Shown: positions 8,348 through 17,671, counted from the stretch's first letter. The stretch: 34,632 nucleotides of DNA from Spirochaetales bacterium (GCA_012519115.1 JAAYQW010000084.1:1-34632); one strand, 5' to 3'. Made by a program: numbers and translations. The notes: generated by a model from the letters alone, not told the origin.

Positions 8348-8489
8348 TCTGAATCCTTTCCATCGTACGGACACAAATACCTTGATCACCGCCGACCCTT
8401 CACCCCAAGAGGATGGGCGGTAATCAACCTGTACGAAGAAACTGTACCGCACTTGGTGGGATAAATCCAGAAAAATCCCCCAAATCGCG

Positions 8490-9008
8490 TCAGAAGACAG
8501 ATCCTCCATGGGAATCGATGGCGACGATCACGGGAAAATCCTTGACTTCCAAGCGCAGGAGCGCCTCCGGTCCCAGATCCTCGAATGCTACCTTCTCGAC
8601 ACTGACGATCGTTTTGGCATAGAGAGCGCCGCAACCGCCGAACGCTTGAACATAGACCGCTTTCTCTTTTTTGAGAGCATCATGCACTGCCTGAGATCTC
8701 GGGCCTTTTCCGATGAGGACTTTCAGCCCTTTCCCAAGCAGCTGCGGAGTAAAGGGATCCATTCGGGCGCTCGTCGTCGGACCGCAGGAACCCATGATCA
8801 TCCCCGGCAGCGGGGGAGATGGCCCCATATAGTAGATCGCCTGCCCCTCAAGCTCCACCGGCAAGGGCTTCCCCTCTTCCAGAAGTTTTACCAAACGTTG
8901 ATGCACTTGGTCGCGACCGACGTACAACGTGCCCGAAAAGCTCACTGAATCATACGCACGAAGCGATCGTAGATCTTCTTCACCGATCGGAAGGTGTAGG
9001 TTTTTCAT
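8490..9008 (-). CDS. Class I fumarate hydratase, beta subunit
   Basis: 172 residues from the ATG at 9006-9008 with GGAGGG six bases upstream. It matches the small subunit (C-terminal domain) of two-subunit iron-sulfur fumarases and tartrate dehydratases: YMGPSPPLPG, GPTTSARMDPF, IGKGPRSQAV and FGGCGALYA are the family landmarks. Together with the alpha subunit encoded two bases upstream it interconverts fumarate and malate. The sequence alone does not exclude L-tartrate dehydratase. Confidence 0.9.
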   Translation of the reverse strand: MKNLHLPIGEEDLRSLRAYDSVSFSGTLYVGRDQVHQRLVKLLEEGKPLPVELEGQAIYYMGPSPPLPGMIMGSCGPTTSARMDPFTPQLLGKGLKVLIGKGPRSQAVHDALKKEKAVYVQAFGGCGALYAKTIVSVEKVAFEDLGPEALLRLEVKDFPVIVAIDSHGGSVF

Positions 9009-9010
9009 AT

Positions 9011-9868
9011 TCAGCCCTCCCAGACGACTCGGGCGATCCGGTCCGCCCAACAGTTGATCGAAACTCCCATCGGCAAGCCTGCGATATGGGTAGGTTCATA
9101 CTCTATAGCCACGTTCAACGCGGTGATCCTTCCTCCAAGACCTCCGGCGCCTATGCCGGTCGCTTGAACCCCGGCAAGAATCTTCTCTTCAAGTTTTGCA
9201 TACCGCTCGACGCTGTTCGGCACGCCCACCTCGCGCAAAAGCGCGCGCTTGCTGAGATAGGCGGCGCGCTCCATCGTTCCACCCAATCCGATTCCGATGA
9301 AAATCGGGGGACAGGGCTTGCCGCCGGCAAGGGTGACGATATCGGCGACCGCAGCGACGATCTGCTCTTCGGTGGCAGTGGGATTCATCATCCGGGTGGC
9401 ACAGGTGTTTTCGCTTCCAAACCCTTTCAGAAGAACATTGATCTCCACATTCTTGCCTTCGACAAGACTCCACCAGATGATCGGGGGGGTATTGGTTTTC
9501 GTGTTTTTTCTTCCAAACAGCGGTTCCTCCACGACCGAAGGCCGAAAATATCCGTTTTTCGCCGCTTTTTCGCACCCGGTGAGAATAGCTTCTTCGATCT
9601 CGGCGTGGGAAAGAGGATAGGATCTGCCGACATCCACGAACACATCGAACATGCCGGTGTCCTGGCACATCGGAATCCACTCGTTCTTGCTGATTCTCAG
9701 ATTCTCAAGAATCGCTTCCAATACGGCGATGCTCGCTTTCGAACCGACGCTCTTGCCGTCAAGGCGCTTTTCCTCGTCCCGCGCCCATTCGATTCGCTTG
9801 TGAATCGGCTCGCTCAGAATTCGCGCCGCATCGATCAGCGCTTTTTCAATCCGTTTCGCCAGGCTCAT
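9011..9868 (-). CDS. Class I fumarate hydratase, alpha subunit ([4Fe-4S])
   Basis: 285 residues. Of the ATGs just after GGAGG, the third (9866-9868, MSLAKRIEKAL) has the right spacing of nine bases. Likely cluster ligands are Cys68 (MCQDTGMF), Cys186 (GGKPCPP) and Cys273 (INCWADR); the first two are spaced 118 apart, close to the 119 in E. coli FumA. GSENTCATRMMNP and GIGLGGTMERA are further family motifs. It is the catalytic iron-sulfur half of the enzyme and pairs with the beta subunit. Its start overlaps the end of the VanZ-like gene by 23 bases. The oxygen-sensitive class I type fits an anaerobe. Confidence 0.92.
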   Translation of the reverse strand: MSLAKRIEKALIDAARILSEPIHKRIEWARDEEKRLDGKSVGSKASIAVLEAILENLRISKNEWIPMCQDTGMFDVFVDVGRSYPLSHAEIEEAILTGCEKAAKNGYFRPSVVEEPLFGRKNTKTNTPPIIWWSLVEGKNVEINVLLKGFGSENTCATRMMNPTATEEQIVAAVADIVTLAGGKPCPPIFIGIGLGGTMERAAYLSKRALLREVGVPNSVERYAKLEEKILAGVQATGIGAGGLGGRITALNVAIEYEPTHIAGLPMGVSINCWADRIARVVWEG

Positions 9869-10340
9869 ACTCATCATCCTCCTTGTCGATCAAAAACCAA
9901 GGCATACGCCCAATCGTTTTGACCACCAGCAGGATGATCGCCAAGCCCACGATCAGGCCCATGACGTTCGCAACCAGATCCATCATCTCCCGCTGTCGCC
10001 CCACGAGGGGTTGAAGCAGTTCGATGACGCCGCCCAACAGCGTTCCGCTGACAAGCGTCCGCAGAATCGCTTTTGATGCCCACGTTGAAAAATGGACCAC
10101 CGAACCATCTCTTCGTTTGGCCATCTCCCCCTTAGGTGCCCGAAAAAACGCCAGAAAGGAGGTAAACCCGTAGGCTGCATACACTAAGAGGTGCAATCCC
10201 TTATCCCCAAAAGGCACCCAATCAAGCGATATGCTTCCTGCCCGTTGGGAAAAAGAGAAATGCCCTATACAGCATACCACGAATATCATCAGCACGGTAC
10301 CGATTCGGCGAATAATTATTTCCAGCTTATGCCCTGTCAA
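9846..10340 (-). CDS. VanZ-like membrane protein
   Basis: 164 residues, starting at a TTG (10338-10340) that overlaps the TGA of the radical SAM gene (TTGA). AAGGAGA lies at normal spacing before this TTG; the longer frame with an ATG runs far into the upstream gene. Three to four membrane helices are visible, with the VanZ landmarks DKGLHLLVYAAYG, GGVIELLQPLVGRQRE and DLVANVMGLIVG. VanZ proteins give low-level teicoplanin resistance in enterococci, but most relatives are of unknown envelope-related function. The C-terminus is acidic. Confidence 0.85.
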   Translation of the reverse strand: MTGHKLEIIIRRIGTVLMIFVVCCIGHFSFSQRAGSISLDWVPFGDKGLHLLVYAAYGFTSFLAFFRAPKGEMAKRRDGSVVHFSTWASKAILRTLVSGTLLGGVIELLQPLVGRQREMMDLVANVMGLIVGLAIILLVVKTIGRMPWFLIDKEDDEYEPGETD

Positions 10341-11281
10341 AGCAAATCTCCTTGGCGATATCCCCCCTCTTCCAGCAACGCTGAAAGCCGGGTGATGATT
10401 TGTTGCTTGGGAGTCGGAAATCTCGGTGCCACCCGTCTGGTTCGCGGTGTTTCGCAAATCAGTCGCGCCACGACGATCCCGGGATCCAGATTCCGAAGAA
10501 AGGTGACAATCGAAGCGAGGTGTCGTTCGCTCGAAGCGACGGTTACCTCGCCGCTCTCATACCAATCCTCCAGAACAGTGTCACGCAGGATGTGAAGATC
10601 ATGAATTTTCACCGCATCCGTTCCAACTTCATTCAAAAGGTGAGCGGTCTTCACTCCTGTTGAAGAGTCTTCTTTCGGAAGCCCCAGCATTATAATTATA
10701 TGTGTATAAACACCGATTCCCGCCGAACGTAACAGCTCGACGCTCTTTCGATAACACTCGGTATCATGATTTCGTCCAAGTCGGACGAGCAATCGCTCAT
10801 CACTCGATTCAAGCCCGAGCTCGACGACGACCGCCTGCACCTGATCTTTAAAGGAAGCCAGAAGCTCGACGATCTCTTTTGTGACGCAATCGGGGCGAGT
10901 GGAGACGATCAACTCGACGAATGGTCCTTCATCCAATCCGCTTTGATAGATTCGCCTGAGGTTCCCGATCGAATCGTATGTGTTGGTGTGGGATTGGTAA
11001 TACAGACTGAAGTGTTCACTTCCATATCGCCTGGTGATGAATTCCTTGCCGCGGGCGATTTGCTCGGCGACGGAACGTATTCGTCCTTCAAGATCCTTGG
11101 CGCCTTCACCCACCCCTTCCTGATAGACCGCCTTTGAAGCGACCTCGTCACAAAACACGCACCCGCCAAGGCCCCCTTCCCGATTCGGGCAGGTGAAGCG
11201 GGCATCGACTCCGATTCGATATACCGCCCGGCCGTATCGCTCCTGCAGATATCCGCTGTAGGTGGTGTACCGCTCGGCCAT
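10337..11281 (-). CDS. Radical SAM protein, YhcC/TIGR01212-like
   Basis: 314 residues from the ATG at 11279-11281, which overlaps the patatin stop (TGATG). The cluster motif has Cys31, Cys41 and Cys44 (CX9CX2C, in FTCPNREGGLGGCVFCD), the spacing typical of the YhcC-like subgroup. Other features of this subgroup are LYYQSHTNTY, STRPDCV, ELGLESS, HIIIMLGLP and VKIHDLHILR. It should bind [4Fe-4S] and SAM to generate a deoxyadenosyl radical; the substrate of this family is not established. GTGGGA in the end of the patatin gene may serve as ribosome binding site. Confidence 0.9.
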   Translation of the reverse strand: MAERYTTYSGYLQERYGRAVYRIGVDARFTCPNREGGLGGCVFCDEVASKAVYQEGVGEGAKDLEGRIRSVAEQIARGKEFITRRYGSEHFSLYYQSHTNTYDSIGNLRRIYQSGLDEGPFVELIVSTRPDCVTKEIVELLASFKDQVQAVVVELGLESSDERLLVRLGRNHDTECYRKSVELLRSAGIGVYTHIIIMLGLPKEDSSTGVKTAHLLNEVGTDAVKIHDLHILRDTVLEDWYESGEVTVASSERHLASIVTFLRNLDPGIVVARLICETPRTRRVAPRFPTPKQQIITRLSALLEEGGYRQGDLL

Positions 11282-13470
11282 CAAGAGATTCCCACCGAGA
11301 TGGTCCACGCGCCATCGATTGAAACACCGAGCGAGAAGAGGAGATCGCCGATGGCGGTCTGAACACCGAAACTCGCCCCGAAACCAAGATCGAACGATTC
11401 CAGGTCCATGAAACGAGTCCGAGCGGGAAGCACCTCGACGATCGGATTCGCTTTATTGAACCAGGCTCCGGCGACATCGAAGCGGACGTAGCTAGGGTAG
11501 CTGAACACATCGAACAAGTAACGCTGATAGTGGGCTCCGATTTGAATCATGTCCCGCTTGAAGGTGTGCGGGGCGTAGGCCGGGATGGCCACTTCGCCGA
11601 ACGATTCCATCAATTCCCGCGGTCCGTCGAGACGAGCGGCTTCAGCGAAGTATCCGAGGGTATCATAAAATGAGAGTCGGATGTGGTGATGAAGTCGAAA
11701 ACGCCCGCTGAACAGGAACCGTCTGTCGTAGCCGCCGACAAAGGACGATTCGATTCGAACGCCCTCCTGAGCCAACCTTTTTTTCAGCGTGGAATATACG
11801 AAGGAAAGCTCGGCATGCGGGTAGGCTATGAAGGGCTGGCCGAGGACGGAATCATTGATGAAGATGAAATCTCCTCGGGTCGCGAGCTCTACGGACACTC
11901 GGTTGTCGATGGTGTACCCGTACGAAAACTCGCTTCGAATCCTCCGGTCAAGGGGGGCGGAGCGGGCGGCGTTGATCACGGAGGCCTGAGGAGTCAACGA
12001 GCCGGAGCCGTACCCGATCAGCGCTCTGATCCAGTGGTTTTCCAATGAAACGATCAAGCCGATATTGACCGATGTGAGTTCGCCCAAGGAAGCTGCCAGC
12101 GTATACGAGAGGTTGTTTCGACCGACATGGATCAACGCTGCATCGAGGTAGGCGTTGGCTTTATACCACACGTAGGTATCGTTGAGGGTGTTGGATACCC
12201 CCATGTCGGCCACGAAGCCCATCGCGATGTGGTTTCCCGCCCGGCCGAAGCTTCGGGCGAGAATCCCGAGGGTTCCCCCCTCCTTCATCTCATAGCTCAA
12301 GGTGGCGAGGGAGTGCTGTTTTCGCACCTGCCTCAGGCGGAGCGCCAGATCTGAAGCATGTTTTTCGTCCAACGGAGCGTCGATCATGAAGTCGAACAGC
12401 GACTCATCGAAGAAAAGCTGCCTGGGCATCAAGGAGATATTCTCGATCGCGACCGAGCGGATGACCGGATCGGGCTTTTGGGCGTACGAGCCGACCCGCT
12501 TCGGATCATAGGTGACGAGTCCGCGCTCCGTTTCAAGCCGATCGCGAAACGCTTGAAGCTGAGCAAAGCTTCGCTCGACCGCCTCTTTGCCCCGCTCATC
12601 GATCTCCTTCAGCTTGAACGCATCCATGATGGAAATGTCATGAAGATCGCTGGTGAACAGAAGATCGGCCGCTTCATGCTGGGCGGATGCGCTGCGCTGA
12701 ATCACCAAGGAAAGGGAATGCACCACCACCCCCGAAAGCGTTTCGGCTTTGGCTTTATCCTCGTTGATGAAGAAGTTGAGATCGCTGGCGATCACATAAT
12801 CCGCCCCCAGCGCCCGGGCGATGTTGATCGGCAGATTGTCCACCGCCCCTCCGTCAACGGCCAGGCGTCCATCCTCCAGGGGAAACGGAGCGAAGACAAG
12901 GGGAATCGAAATGCTCGCCCGGATAGCCCGGACCAGAGAACCGGAGTCGTGGATGATCTCGTCCCCGCTGATGATATCCGCGGAAATCGCCCGGAACGGG
13001 ATCGGCAGCTCATCAAAATCGATGGGGCTCGGATATTTTGCGAAGAGGAATCCGAGAAGCTCCAAAATGCGCTGATCGCCGATCAACGCCGGATTCTTGC
13101 CGATCGCCGAACCGGAAAAGCGCAGATTGAACACGTGGTTCCGATCAGGAGCGAATGCATGGTCGAGGGTGTCGCCCTTTTCGGTCACCGCCTCGCTGAA
13201 CAACTCGATTATATCAAGATTGAACAGAAGCTCGCGGATCTCGCTGGGGGTGTAGCCGACGCTGTACATTCCTCCGATCAACGACCCGATCGATGTACCG
13301 ACGATCAGATCGATCGGAATCCCCGCTTCCTCGAGAGCTTCCAAGACGGCGATATGGGCTATTCCCCGCGCACCTCCTCCGGAGAGGACCAATGCCACGG
13401 TCGGCTCCCCTGCGGCAAGCGACGCAACGGACAGCAACATGATGCCAAAAAGAGCGGCAAATCGTTTCAT
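11281..13470 (-). CDS. Patatin phospholipase fused to POTRA-like and outer-membrane barrel domains (candidate type Vd autotransporter)
   Basis: 729 residues from the ATG at 13468-13470 (MKRFAALFG), with GGAG upstream and a clear signal peptide ending near residue 21. The patatin domain covers about 23-300: oxyanion loop GGGARG at 31-36, nucleophile Ser60 in GTSIG, and Asp206 in DGG completing the Ser-Asp dyad. A POTRA-like segment lies around 335-415. The remaining 300 residues alternate polar and hydrophobic with many aromatic residues, as in a BamA/TpsB-type 16-strand barrel. This order, patatin then POTRA then barrel, is that of PlpD and FplA (type Vd secretion). The expected product is an outer-membrane lipase displayed or released at the surface. 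It lies two bases after fmt in the same operon. The C-terminal residue is Ser, not the usual aromatic. Confidence 0.88.
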   Translation of the reverse strand: MKRFAALFGIMLLSVASLAAGEPTVALVLSGGGARGIAHIAVLEALEEAGIPIDLIVGTSIGSLIGGMYSVGYTPSEIRELLFNLDIIELFSEAVTEKGDTLDHAFAPDRNHVFNLRFSGSAIGKNPALIGDQRILELLGFLFAKYPSPIDFDELPIPFRAISADIISGDEIIHDSGSLVRAIRASISIPLVFAPFPLEDGRLAVDGGAVDNLPINIARALGADYVIASDLNFFINEDKAKAETLSGVVVHSLSLVIQRSASAQHEAADLLFTSDLHDISIMDAFKLKEIDERGKEAVERSFAQLQAFRDRLETERGLVTYDPKRVGSYAQKPDPVIRSVAIENISLMPRQLFFDESLFDFMIDAPLDEKHASDLALRLRQVRKQHSLATLSYEMKEGGTLGILARSFGRAGNHIAMGFVADMGVSNTLNDTYVWYKANAYLDAALIHVGRNNLSYTLAASLGELTSVNIGLIVSLENHWIRALIGYGSGSLTPQASVINAARSAPLDRRIRSEFSYGYTIDNRVSVELATRGDFIFINDSVLGQPFIAYPHAELSFVYSTLKKRLAQEGVRIESSFVGGYDRRFLFSGRFRLHHHIRLSFYDTLGYFAEAARLDGPRELMESFGEVAIPAYAPHTFKRDMIQIGAHYQRYLFDVFSYPSYVRFDVAGAWFNKANPIVEVLPARTRFMDLESFDLGFGASFGVQTAIGDLLFSLGVSIDGAWTISVGIS

Positions 13471-13472
13471 AC

Positions 13473-14405
13473 CTACTCCAGTCGAGAACCGATAAAACGC
13501 CGGTTTCCATTGATGAACGAACGCCAATCCATTTCCTTTCGTTTTTCAAGCTGCAGCGTTGTTACCCACAAGATGCCCAGACCCGTCCCGATTCCGATGC
13601 CTTTTTCCTTATCGATGCCGAGCACCCGTCCCGGTTCGACCACTTCAAATCCAAGTTCGCCCACCGTCCCCCAAACCCCGGAAATGATCAGGCTCCTCCC
13701 TTCATGGATGCATCGGGCTTTCGGCCAGGGATTCAACGCCCGGATCTGAGCGTGGAGCGATCTGGCGTTCTTGGAAAAGTCCAGAGGCGCATGATCCATC
13801 GTGAGCAACGGAGTATAGGTGACATTCCCCGCTTGGGGAGTAAAGACGGCGGTTCCCGCCTGAATGCGGTTCAACCCCTCGACAGCGAGAAGAGCGGCTT
13901 CATCCATCACATGTTCGGTGAGCGACCCGGCGGTTTCATCGCCGGAAAGGGAAAAACGTTTAGTAAGCATGATGTCGCCTTCGTCCATCTTGAGGTCAAG
14001 GCGCTGAAGAGAGATTCCGCTTTCCGTTTTTTGATGCAAGATGGCGCCTTGAATCGGGGTCGGTCCCCTGAACTCGGGCAACAGCGAAGGATGGATGTTC
14101 AACGCTTCGCCACTGAAAAGACTCAGGAATTTCGGACCGAAGATCCGCCCGTAGGCAAAACACAGGAGCGTGTCGCATTCGTAGGCGGCGACGGTCTCGC
14201 GGGCGGCTTTGCCGAGGCGGTCGAATCGGAGGACGGGAAGACCGAGTTCGCGGGCGGCGGCCTCGACGGGGGTTGGAACCAAGGTCCGGCCTCGTTTGCC
14301 CGGCTTCGGTTCATTCGTCAAGACCGCGCCGACATCGAAGCGAGCCGCTATAGCCCTGAGGGTGGGAACCGCGATCTCACTGCTGCCGGCAAACAAAATC
14401 CTCAT
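13473..14405 (-). CDS. fmt: Methionyl-tRNA formyltransferase
   Basis: 310 residues from the ATG at 14403-14405, which overlaps the def stop (ATGA); GAGGAG is nine bases upstream. It transfers a formyl group from 10-formyl-THF to Met-tRNAi in the cytoplasm. The catalytic region is seen as NIHPSLLPEFRGPTPIQ (Asn, His) with Asp in KMDEGDIM. The N-terminal Rossmann fold starts RILFAGSSEIAVPTL; the C-terminal OB-like tRNA-binding domain includes ALNPWPKAR. Standard length and def-fmt arrangement. Confidence 0.95.
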   Translation of the reverse strand: MRILFAGSSEIAVPTLRAIAARFDVGAVLTNEPKPGKRGRTLVPTPVEAAARELGLPVLRFDRLGKAARETVAAYECDTLLCFAYGRIFGPKFLSLFSGEALNIHPSLLPEFRGPTPIQGAILHQKTESGISLQRLDLKMDEGDIMLTKRFSLSGDETAGSLTEHVMDEAALLAVEGLNRIQAGTAVFTPQAGNVTYTPLLTMDHAPLDFSKNARSLHAQIRALNPWPKARCIHEGRSLIISGVWGTVGELGFEVVEPGRVLGIDKEKGIGIGTGLGILWVTTLQLEKRKEMDWRSFINGNRRFIGSRLE

Positions 14406-14905
14406 GCACGAGTTCTCCTCTTCCTGTTTCGCCGGTTGAACGCCCGTACCGCCCGACCGCGTTCCTCCTTGTCGAGGCGATCGATGAAGAGGACTCCGTT
14501 GAGGTGATCGAGTTCGTGCTGAATCGCCCGGGCGAAGAGTCCTTCCGCTTCCACGGTGAACGGCCTGCCCTTCACATCCTGAGCCTGCACGGTCACCCGG
14601 GCGGCCCGGGTAACGTCGCTGAAAATGCCGGGAATCGAAAGACATCCCTCTTCGGCGGTTGCGCATTCCTCGCTCGTGGCGATGATTTCGGGGTTGATGA
14701 ACACCCATCGATTCCCATCTCGGACATCGATGACGAACAGGCGTTCGGAAACACCGACTTGCGGACCGGCGAGGCCCACCCCGTCCGCCTCTTCCATCGT
14801 CTCGAACATCGCATCGACCAACAGGGCGAGCGTGCTGTCGAATGTCTTTACGGGCTTGGCTTTCTCGGCAAGGATCTCTTCGCCCAACGTATATATATCC
14901 AACAT
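14402..14905 (-). CDS. def: Peptide deformylase
   Basis: 167 residues from the ATG at 14903-14905 (MLDIYTLGEEIL). It removes the N-formyl group from new proteins. All three motifs are present: GVGLAGPQVG, EGCLS (Cys metal ligand) and HELDH (two His ligands and the catalytic Glu). A Lys/Arg-rich tail (NRRNRKRRTR) extends beyond the core. AAAGG lies close before the start. It is the first gene of the operon, with a good promoter just upstream. Confidence 0.96.
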   Translation of the reverse strand: MLDIYTLGEEILAEKAKPVKTFDSTLALLVDAMFETMEEADGVGLAGPQVGVSERLFVIDVRDGNRWVFINPEIIATSEECATAEEGCLSIPGIFSDVTRAARVTVQAQDVKGRPFTVEAEGLFARAIQHELDHLNGVLFIDRLDKEERGRAVRAFNRRNRKRRTRA

Positions 14906-14914
14906 CGTCCTTTC

Positions 14915-14944
14915 ATAATACCTAGGCGGCGTGTAGAGCGTCAA
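14915..14944 (-). promoter_or_regulatory. Candidate promoter of the def-fmt operon
   Basis: On the minus strand TTGACG (14939-14944) and TATTAT (14915-14920) are 18 bases apart, ten bases before the def start codon. The leader would therefore be very short. A second TTGACG lies six bases further upstream. The 76-base gap to priA also contains a 5-base inverted repeat (GCTCG/CGAGC) that might end the priA transcript, but it has no clear T-run. Confidence 0.5.
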
Positions 14945-14981
14945 CGTCAAAGACGCTCGCTTCGCTCCGAGCAAGGCTTCT

Positions 14982-16946
14982 CTACATCAAAGACAACGGG
15001 TCGATGTCAACTTCGACATAGACGGAGCCGGAAGGGGTGTAGGAGCCGAGAACCGTTGAAACGAGATGGTGGGTCTGAGCGGCGCTTTCGCCGCCGATCA
15101 GAAGATGATACCGCCAATTCGAGGCGATCTTCTCGATCGGACACTCGGAAGAGACCAGCAGCCTGGGTCCCTTCGTCTTGGTCGCCTGGCTGAAAAGTGC
15201 GGCAAGCTTTTCCGCTTCAGCGGCCACTTTCTCACGATTTCGCCCCCGAAGCGTTATGTTGATCAGGCGGGTATAGGGGGGAAAATTCGTCTCCTTCCGG
15301 GCGGTCAGCTCCCCTTCGTAGAACGAGGTCAGATCTCCGCTCAGCGCGTGCACAATCGCCGGGTTCGTCGGATGGAACGTCTGAATGACGACCCTTCCTT
15401 TGTCGGTATATCGCCCCGCGCGGCCGGATACCTGGACAAGCAGGCTGAACGTCCGCTCCTGAGCCCTGAAATCGGGAATATGCATTCCGCTGTCCGCCAA
15501 CACGATTCCGACCAGTTCGACGTGGGGGAAGTTCAATCCCTTGGCGACCATCTGGGTTCCCAGCAGGATATCCGTCTCACCGTTCTTGAAGCGCTCCAGC
15601 ACCGATTGGATATGGCCTTTCTTTTGGGCGGTATCGGTATCGAGGCGCTCGAGGCGGGCAAAGGGGAACAGACTCCTCACCTCCTCTTCCACCATCTGGG
15701 TCCCATATCCGCTGTAGCCCACATCAAGCGAACTGCATTCAGGACAGCTTGTGATCGGCCGCCGGGTATACCCGCAGTAGTGGCAGGCGAGCTTTCCTCT
15801 CTGTTTATGATACGTCAGCGAGACGTCACAGTGGGGGCAGCGCAGTTCGAACCCGCAGCTTTGACAGTGGAAGAAGTAGGAGAACCCTCGGCGATTCAGA
15901 AACAGGATGACCTGCTTCTTCGCCCTCAGCGTTTCTTTCATCAAGCAGGCGAGGCGCTCGCTGATCGTCCGCTTCTCCCCGAGGAGATTCACCACCTCGA
16001 TCTTCGGCATCACTCCCCCGGCCACCCGCTTCGTCAGGGAAAGCGGAACGATCGTCTTGGTTTTGTGCATCAGATAGTATGCCTCCAGGGAGGGGGTGGC
16101 GCTGCCCATGATCAGGCGAGCCCCCTCCTTCCGAATCCGGTGCTGGGCGACCTGGCGAGCGTGATAGCGGGGGGTGTTCCCACTTTTGTAGCTGTTCTCA
16201 TGCTCTTCATCGATGATGATGAGTCCAAGGTTTTCAACCGGAGCGAACACCGCGCTTCGAGCTCCGATCACAAGATCCACCTCCCCTTTGATGATTCTTC
16301 GCCATTGTTTCAGCCGTTGGCTGGGGGTGAGGGCGGAATGGAGGATCGCGACCCGGTTTTCAAAGCGTCCGGCCACCAGAGCGGCGAGCTGGTGGGTCAG
16401 CGTGATTTCGGGAACGAGGTAGATCACCCCCTTCCCTTCGGCGATGACCGCTTCGGCGCTCCGAAGATAGACTTCGCTTTTTCCGCTGCCGGTCACTCCG
16501 TGCAGGTAGAAGATTGTTTCATCGGAGTTCAGAATCGTCGACAGGGCGGCCTCCTGTTCGGCGCTCAATCGATCGATCCGTCCGAAACTGAACTCTTCGT
16601 CCTGCTCAAGACCGCTATAGGCGGAATCCCGCCGGCCGCCGGGGATGATGAGGGAGATCGCCTCCCCTTCCGAGCAGAGGTAGAAGCGGCTGATCCACTG
16701 GGCAAGCTCGACGGTCTTATTAGTAAAAACCGGTTCGGAGTCGATCATTCGCTTGAGCTCCTTAAGCTCGAACAACGAATCATCTTCATCGCGGACATCG
16801 ACGATGTATCCGGTCAATTCGCGGGTTCCGAAGGGGACGACCGCCCTGCGGCCGAACAGGAGCGCATCCTGAAGCTCTTCGGGAATGAGATAGGTAAAGC
16901 GCTGTTTCAACGGAAGATCCAACAGCACATCAGCATAGAAGGCCAT
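14982..16946 (-). CDS. priA: Primosomal protein N' (replication restart helicase PriA)
   Basis: 654 residues from the ATG at 16944-16946, which overlaps the uracil glycosylase stop (TGATG) with GGGGAG upstream. PriA recognises stalled forks and D-loops and reloads the replisome. Seen: the N-terminal 3'-DNA-binding domain, Walker A GVTGSGKS at 150-157, DEEH at 246-249, and a zinc-binding insert with eight cysteines around 370-420 (CQSCGFELRCPHC, then CHYCGYTRRPITSCPEC). The helicase C-terminal motifs GTQMVAKGLNFP and QVSGRAGR are intact. Slightly shorter than the E. coli protein. Last gene of the nfo operon. Confidence 0.96.
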   Translation of the reverse strand: MAFYADVLLDLPLKQRFTYLIPEELQDALLFGRRAVVPFGTRELTGYIVDVRDEDDSLFELKELKRMIDSEPVFTNKTVELAQWISRFYLCSEGEAISLIIPGGRRDSAYSGLEQDEEFSFGRIDRLSAEQEAALSTILNSDETIFYLHGVTGSGKSEVYLRSAEAVIAEGKGVIYLVPEITLTHQLAALVAGRFENRVAILHSALTPSQRLKQWRRIIKGEVDLVIGARSAVFAPVENLGLIIIDEEHENSYKSGNTPRYHARQVAQHRIRKEGARLIMGSATPSLEAYYLMHKTKTIVPLSLTKRVAGGVMPKIEVVNLLGEKRTISERLACLMKETLRAKKQVILFLNRRGFSYFFHCQSCGFELRCPHCDVSLTYHKQRGKLACHYCGYTRRPITSCPECSSLDVGYSGYGTQMVEEEVRSLFPFARLERLDTDTAQKKGHIQSVLERFKNGETDILLGTQMVAKGLNFPHVELVGIVLADSGMHIPDFRAQERTFSLLVQVSGRAGRYTDKGRVVIQTFHPTNPAIVHALSGDLTSFYEGELTARKETNFPPYTRLINITLRGRNREKVAAEAEKLAALFSQATKTKGPRLLVSSECPIEKIASNWRYHLLIGGESAAQTHHLVSTVLGSYTPSGSVYVEVDIDPLSLM

Positions 16947-17671
16947 CACGATCTCCCCGGCAGGGCGATGTTCAGGAACGAAGCGAGCTTCTTCAAATCC
17001 TCCCACACCGGTCGCTTAAGGCTCAGGTCGCGCAGTACCGCCGCGGGGTGGTAGGTGACGAGAACGGGAATCCCTTCATAGCGATGGAATGTCCCCCTCA
17101 GCGCTGAAAGGGAACTGTTTTTCTGCAAGAGAGTGTTTGCAGCGACCCTGCCGAGCAACAGGATCGCCTGGGGCTGGAGCAACCGGATCTGGCGAGCAAG
17201 ATATGGCAGGCACGATGCAACCTCGTCGATCCGGGGATCGCGATTGTTCGGCGGGCGGCACTTGACGATATTGGTGATGTACACTCCGGTCGTTCTGCTC
17301 AGACCGATCGCATTGAGCCACGCATCGAGGTACTTGCCCGCTCGACCGACGAACGCTTCGCCTTGAAGATCCTCATCGGCCCCGGGGCCTTCGCCGATGA
17401 CCATCAGCGACGGTGAAATCACCCCCGTCCCGAAGACCGTCTTGATCCGTGTTTCAGCGAGCCGGCACAGTGAACATCCCCTGACCGCTTCTTCGAGATG
17501 CTTGAAACTCATCCGATCGACCCGATTCCGGTCGAAGCTCGGAGCGATGAAGAGGTCGACGATCGGAGAAAGGTCGCCGATGGGCGTGGGCTCGATCTCC
17601 CGATCGGCGATGAGCGCCTCGGCTTCATCACAGATTGTCACGAATGCTCTGATCGAATCTTCAATTCCCAC
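16946..17671 (-). CDS. Uracil-DNA glycosylase, family 4 type ([4Fe-4S])
   Basis: 241 residues from a GTG at 17669-17671 with GAGG nine bases upstream; ATGs at 17695 and 17707 in the same frame are alternatives that lengthen the overlap with truA. The enzyme removes uracil from DNA. Family-4 signs: GEGPGADEDLQGEAFVGRAG, ITNIVKCRPPNNRDP and TYHPAAVLRD. Four cysteines at 66, 69, 138 and 154 (CSLC, KC, SC) fit the iron-sulfur ligands. About 55 residues precede the core and are of unknown role. It sits between truA and priA. Confidence 0.9.
   Translation of the reverse strand: MGIEDSIRAFVTICDEAEALIADREIEPTPIGDLSPIVDLFIAPSFDRNRVDRMSFKHLEEAVRGCSLCRLAETRIKTVFGTGVISPSLMVIGEGPGADEDLQGEAFVGRAGKYLDAWLNAIGLSRTTGVYITNIVKCRPPNNRDPRIDEVASCLPYLARQIRLLQPQAILLLGRVAANTLLQKNSSLSALRGTFHRYEGIPVLVTYHPAAVLRDLSLKRPVWEDLKKLASFLNIALPGRS

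Noticed and set aside
14906-14981. Possible terminator of priA in the gap before def
   Set aside because: Only a 5-base stem (GCTCG/CGAGC) without a T-run; too weak to list.
15066-17054. Plus-strand open frame of 662 codons opposite priA
   Set aside because: PriA motifs on the minus strand are complete; the antisense product is low-complexity in character and matches nothing. The same applies to plus-strand frames at 3025-4086 (opposite fusA), 8819-9922, 12358-13749 and 28232-29410.
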